Source: Nitrosospira sp.
GTDB lineage: Bacteria > Pseudomonadota > Gammaproteobacteria > Burkholderiales > Nitrosomonadaceae
Direction of reading: 5' to 3'
Length of the DNA stretch: 6,284 bases
Assembly (NCBI GenBank): GCA_030453055.1
Contig: JAKDLC010000129.1
Coordinates: 1 to 6,284, forward strand
Made by a program: the position numbers and the translations under genes. The notes beneath the pieces are model-generated. The model did not search any database, had not been told where the DNA came from, and saw only the letters and a list, made by a program, of their open reading frames with translations. Positions 6,034-6,284 of the stretch are shown here, one piece after another; positions within the stretch are counted from its first letter, which is position 1, and every line of letters begins with the position of its first letter.

Positions 6034-6284
6034 ATGAAAAAGGCGTTCCTGTTAACTATTGCCCTGATAATCCCCGCGTTTGGGGTCATGGCGCACGCGC
6101 CTGCTCCCAGCGGCGCCAGGGGTCTGCAGGAGGTTGAGCAGAAGGTTAAGTTAGGCAAGGTCAGTTTTCCAACCTCGGCCGAATCTGAAAAGGCGCAAGC
6201 GCTCTTTCTGCGCGGCGTTGCCGCGCTTCATTCCTTCTCGTATGAACTGGCGCTCGATGCATTTCGCCGGGTCACGAAAATCGA
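6034..6284 (+). CDS. Exported TPR-like protein, N-terminal part (runs off the window)
   Basis: Only the first 83 codons are present. Residues 1-22 form a Sec signal peptide: MKK, a hydrophobic core (AFLLTIALIIPAFGVM), then cleavage after A20 (VMA) or A22 (AHA), so the protein is periplasmic or secreted. No lipobox cysteine is seen. After a short charged linker, residues 45-83 (FPTSAESEKAQALFLRGV, then AALHSFSYELALDAFRRV) look like the first helical pair of a tetratricopeptide repeat. It resembles a family of large TPR proteins with a FPTS..AQ..F.RGVA.LHSF.Y..A...F motif, known to me only as TPR proteins without a set function. It starts 7 nt after the 42-aa gene and lacks a clear ribosome binding site, suggesting an operon with coupled translation. 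Confidence 0.82.
   Translation, partial: MKKAFLLTIALIIPAFGVMAHAPAPSGARGLQEVEQKVKLGKVSFPTSAESEKAQALFLRGVAALHSFSYELALDAFRRVTKI

Overview
The window looks like a chromosomal segment of a betaproteobacterium, probably of the Nitrosomonadales (Nitrosospira/Nitrosomonas side). The basis is the 5' part of the 16S rRNA gene on the minus strand, recalled by eye rather than aligned, plus the TyrRS and Fe-SOD types. No database search was possible.

Minus-strand half (1-2490). Read right to left this is sodB (iron superoxide dismutase), tyrS (tyrosyl-tRNA synthetase), then an rRNA promoter, a leader with a boxB-like hairpin and boxA, and the 16S rRNA gene, which runs off the left edge. tyrS carries an in-frame TGA at codon 70. 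The protein is otherwise well conserved on both sides, so this is a recent nonsense mutation in a possibly redundant copy, or a sequence error. sodB and tyrS are 18 nt apart in the same frame, and tyrS ends about 40 nt before the rRNA -35 box.

Divergent intergenic region (2491-2988). This 498-nt gap holds no convincing gene. It holds two related palindromic elements: a 117-bp element with perfect 17-bp terminal inverted repeats and a possible TATT target duplication next to the sodB start, and a 47-nt near-perfect hairpin upstream of the next gene. Their arms share 21 of 27 positions, so they look like members of one dispersed repeat family.

Plus-strand half (2989-6284). First comes a DUF2130-type coiled-coil protein with a PD-(D/E)XK-like motif set. 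Next is a GC-rich ECF sigma factor with the long C-terminal extension of the ECF42 type, without its usual DGPF/YCII partner inside the window. Then, after a 234-nt gap, come a 42-aa small protein gene with a very strong ribosome binding site and, 7 nt later, the start of a gene for an exported TPR-like protein that is cut by the right edge. The gap contains TGTCGA-N17-CGAC, which fits my memory of the ECF42 promoter consensus. This suggests that the sigma factor drives the small protein/TPR operon next door, and it is the most interesting hypothesis in the window.
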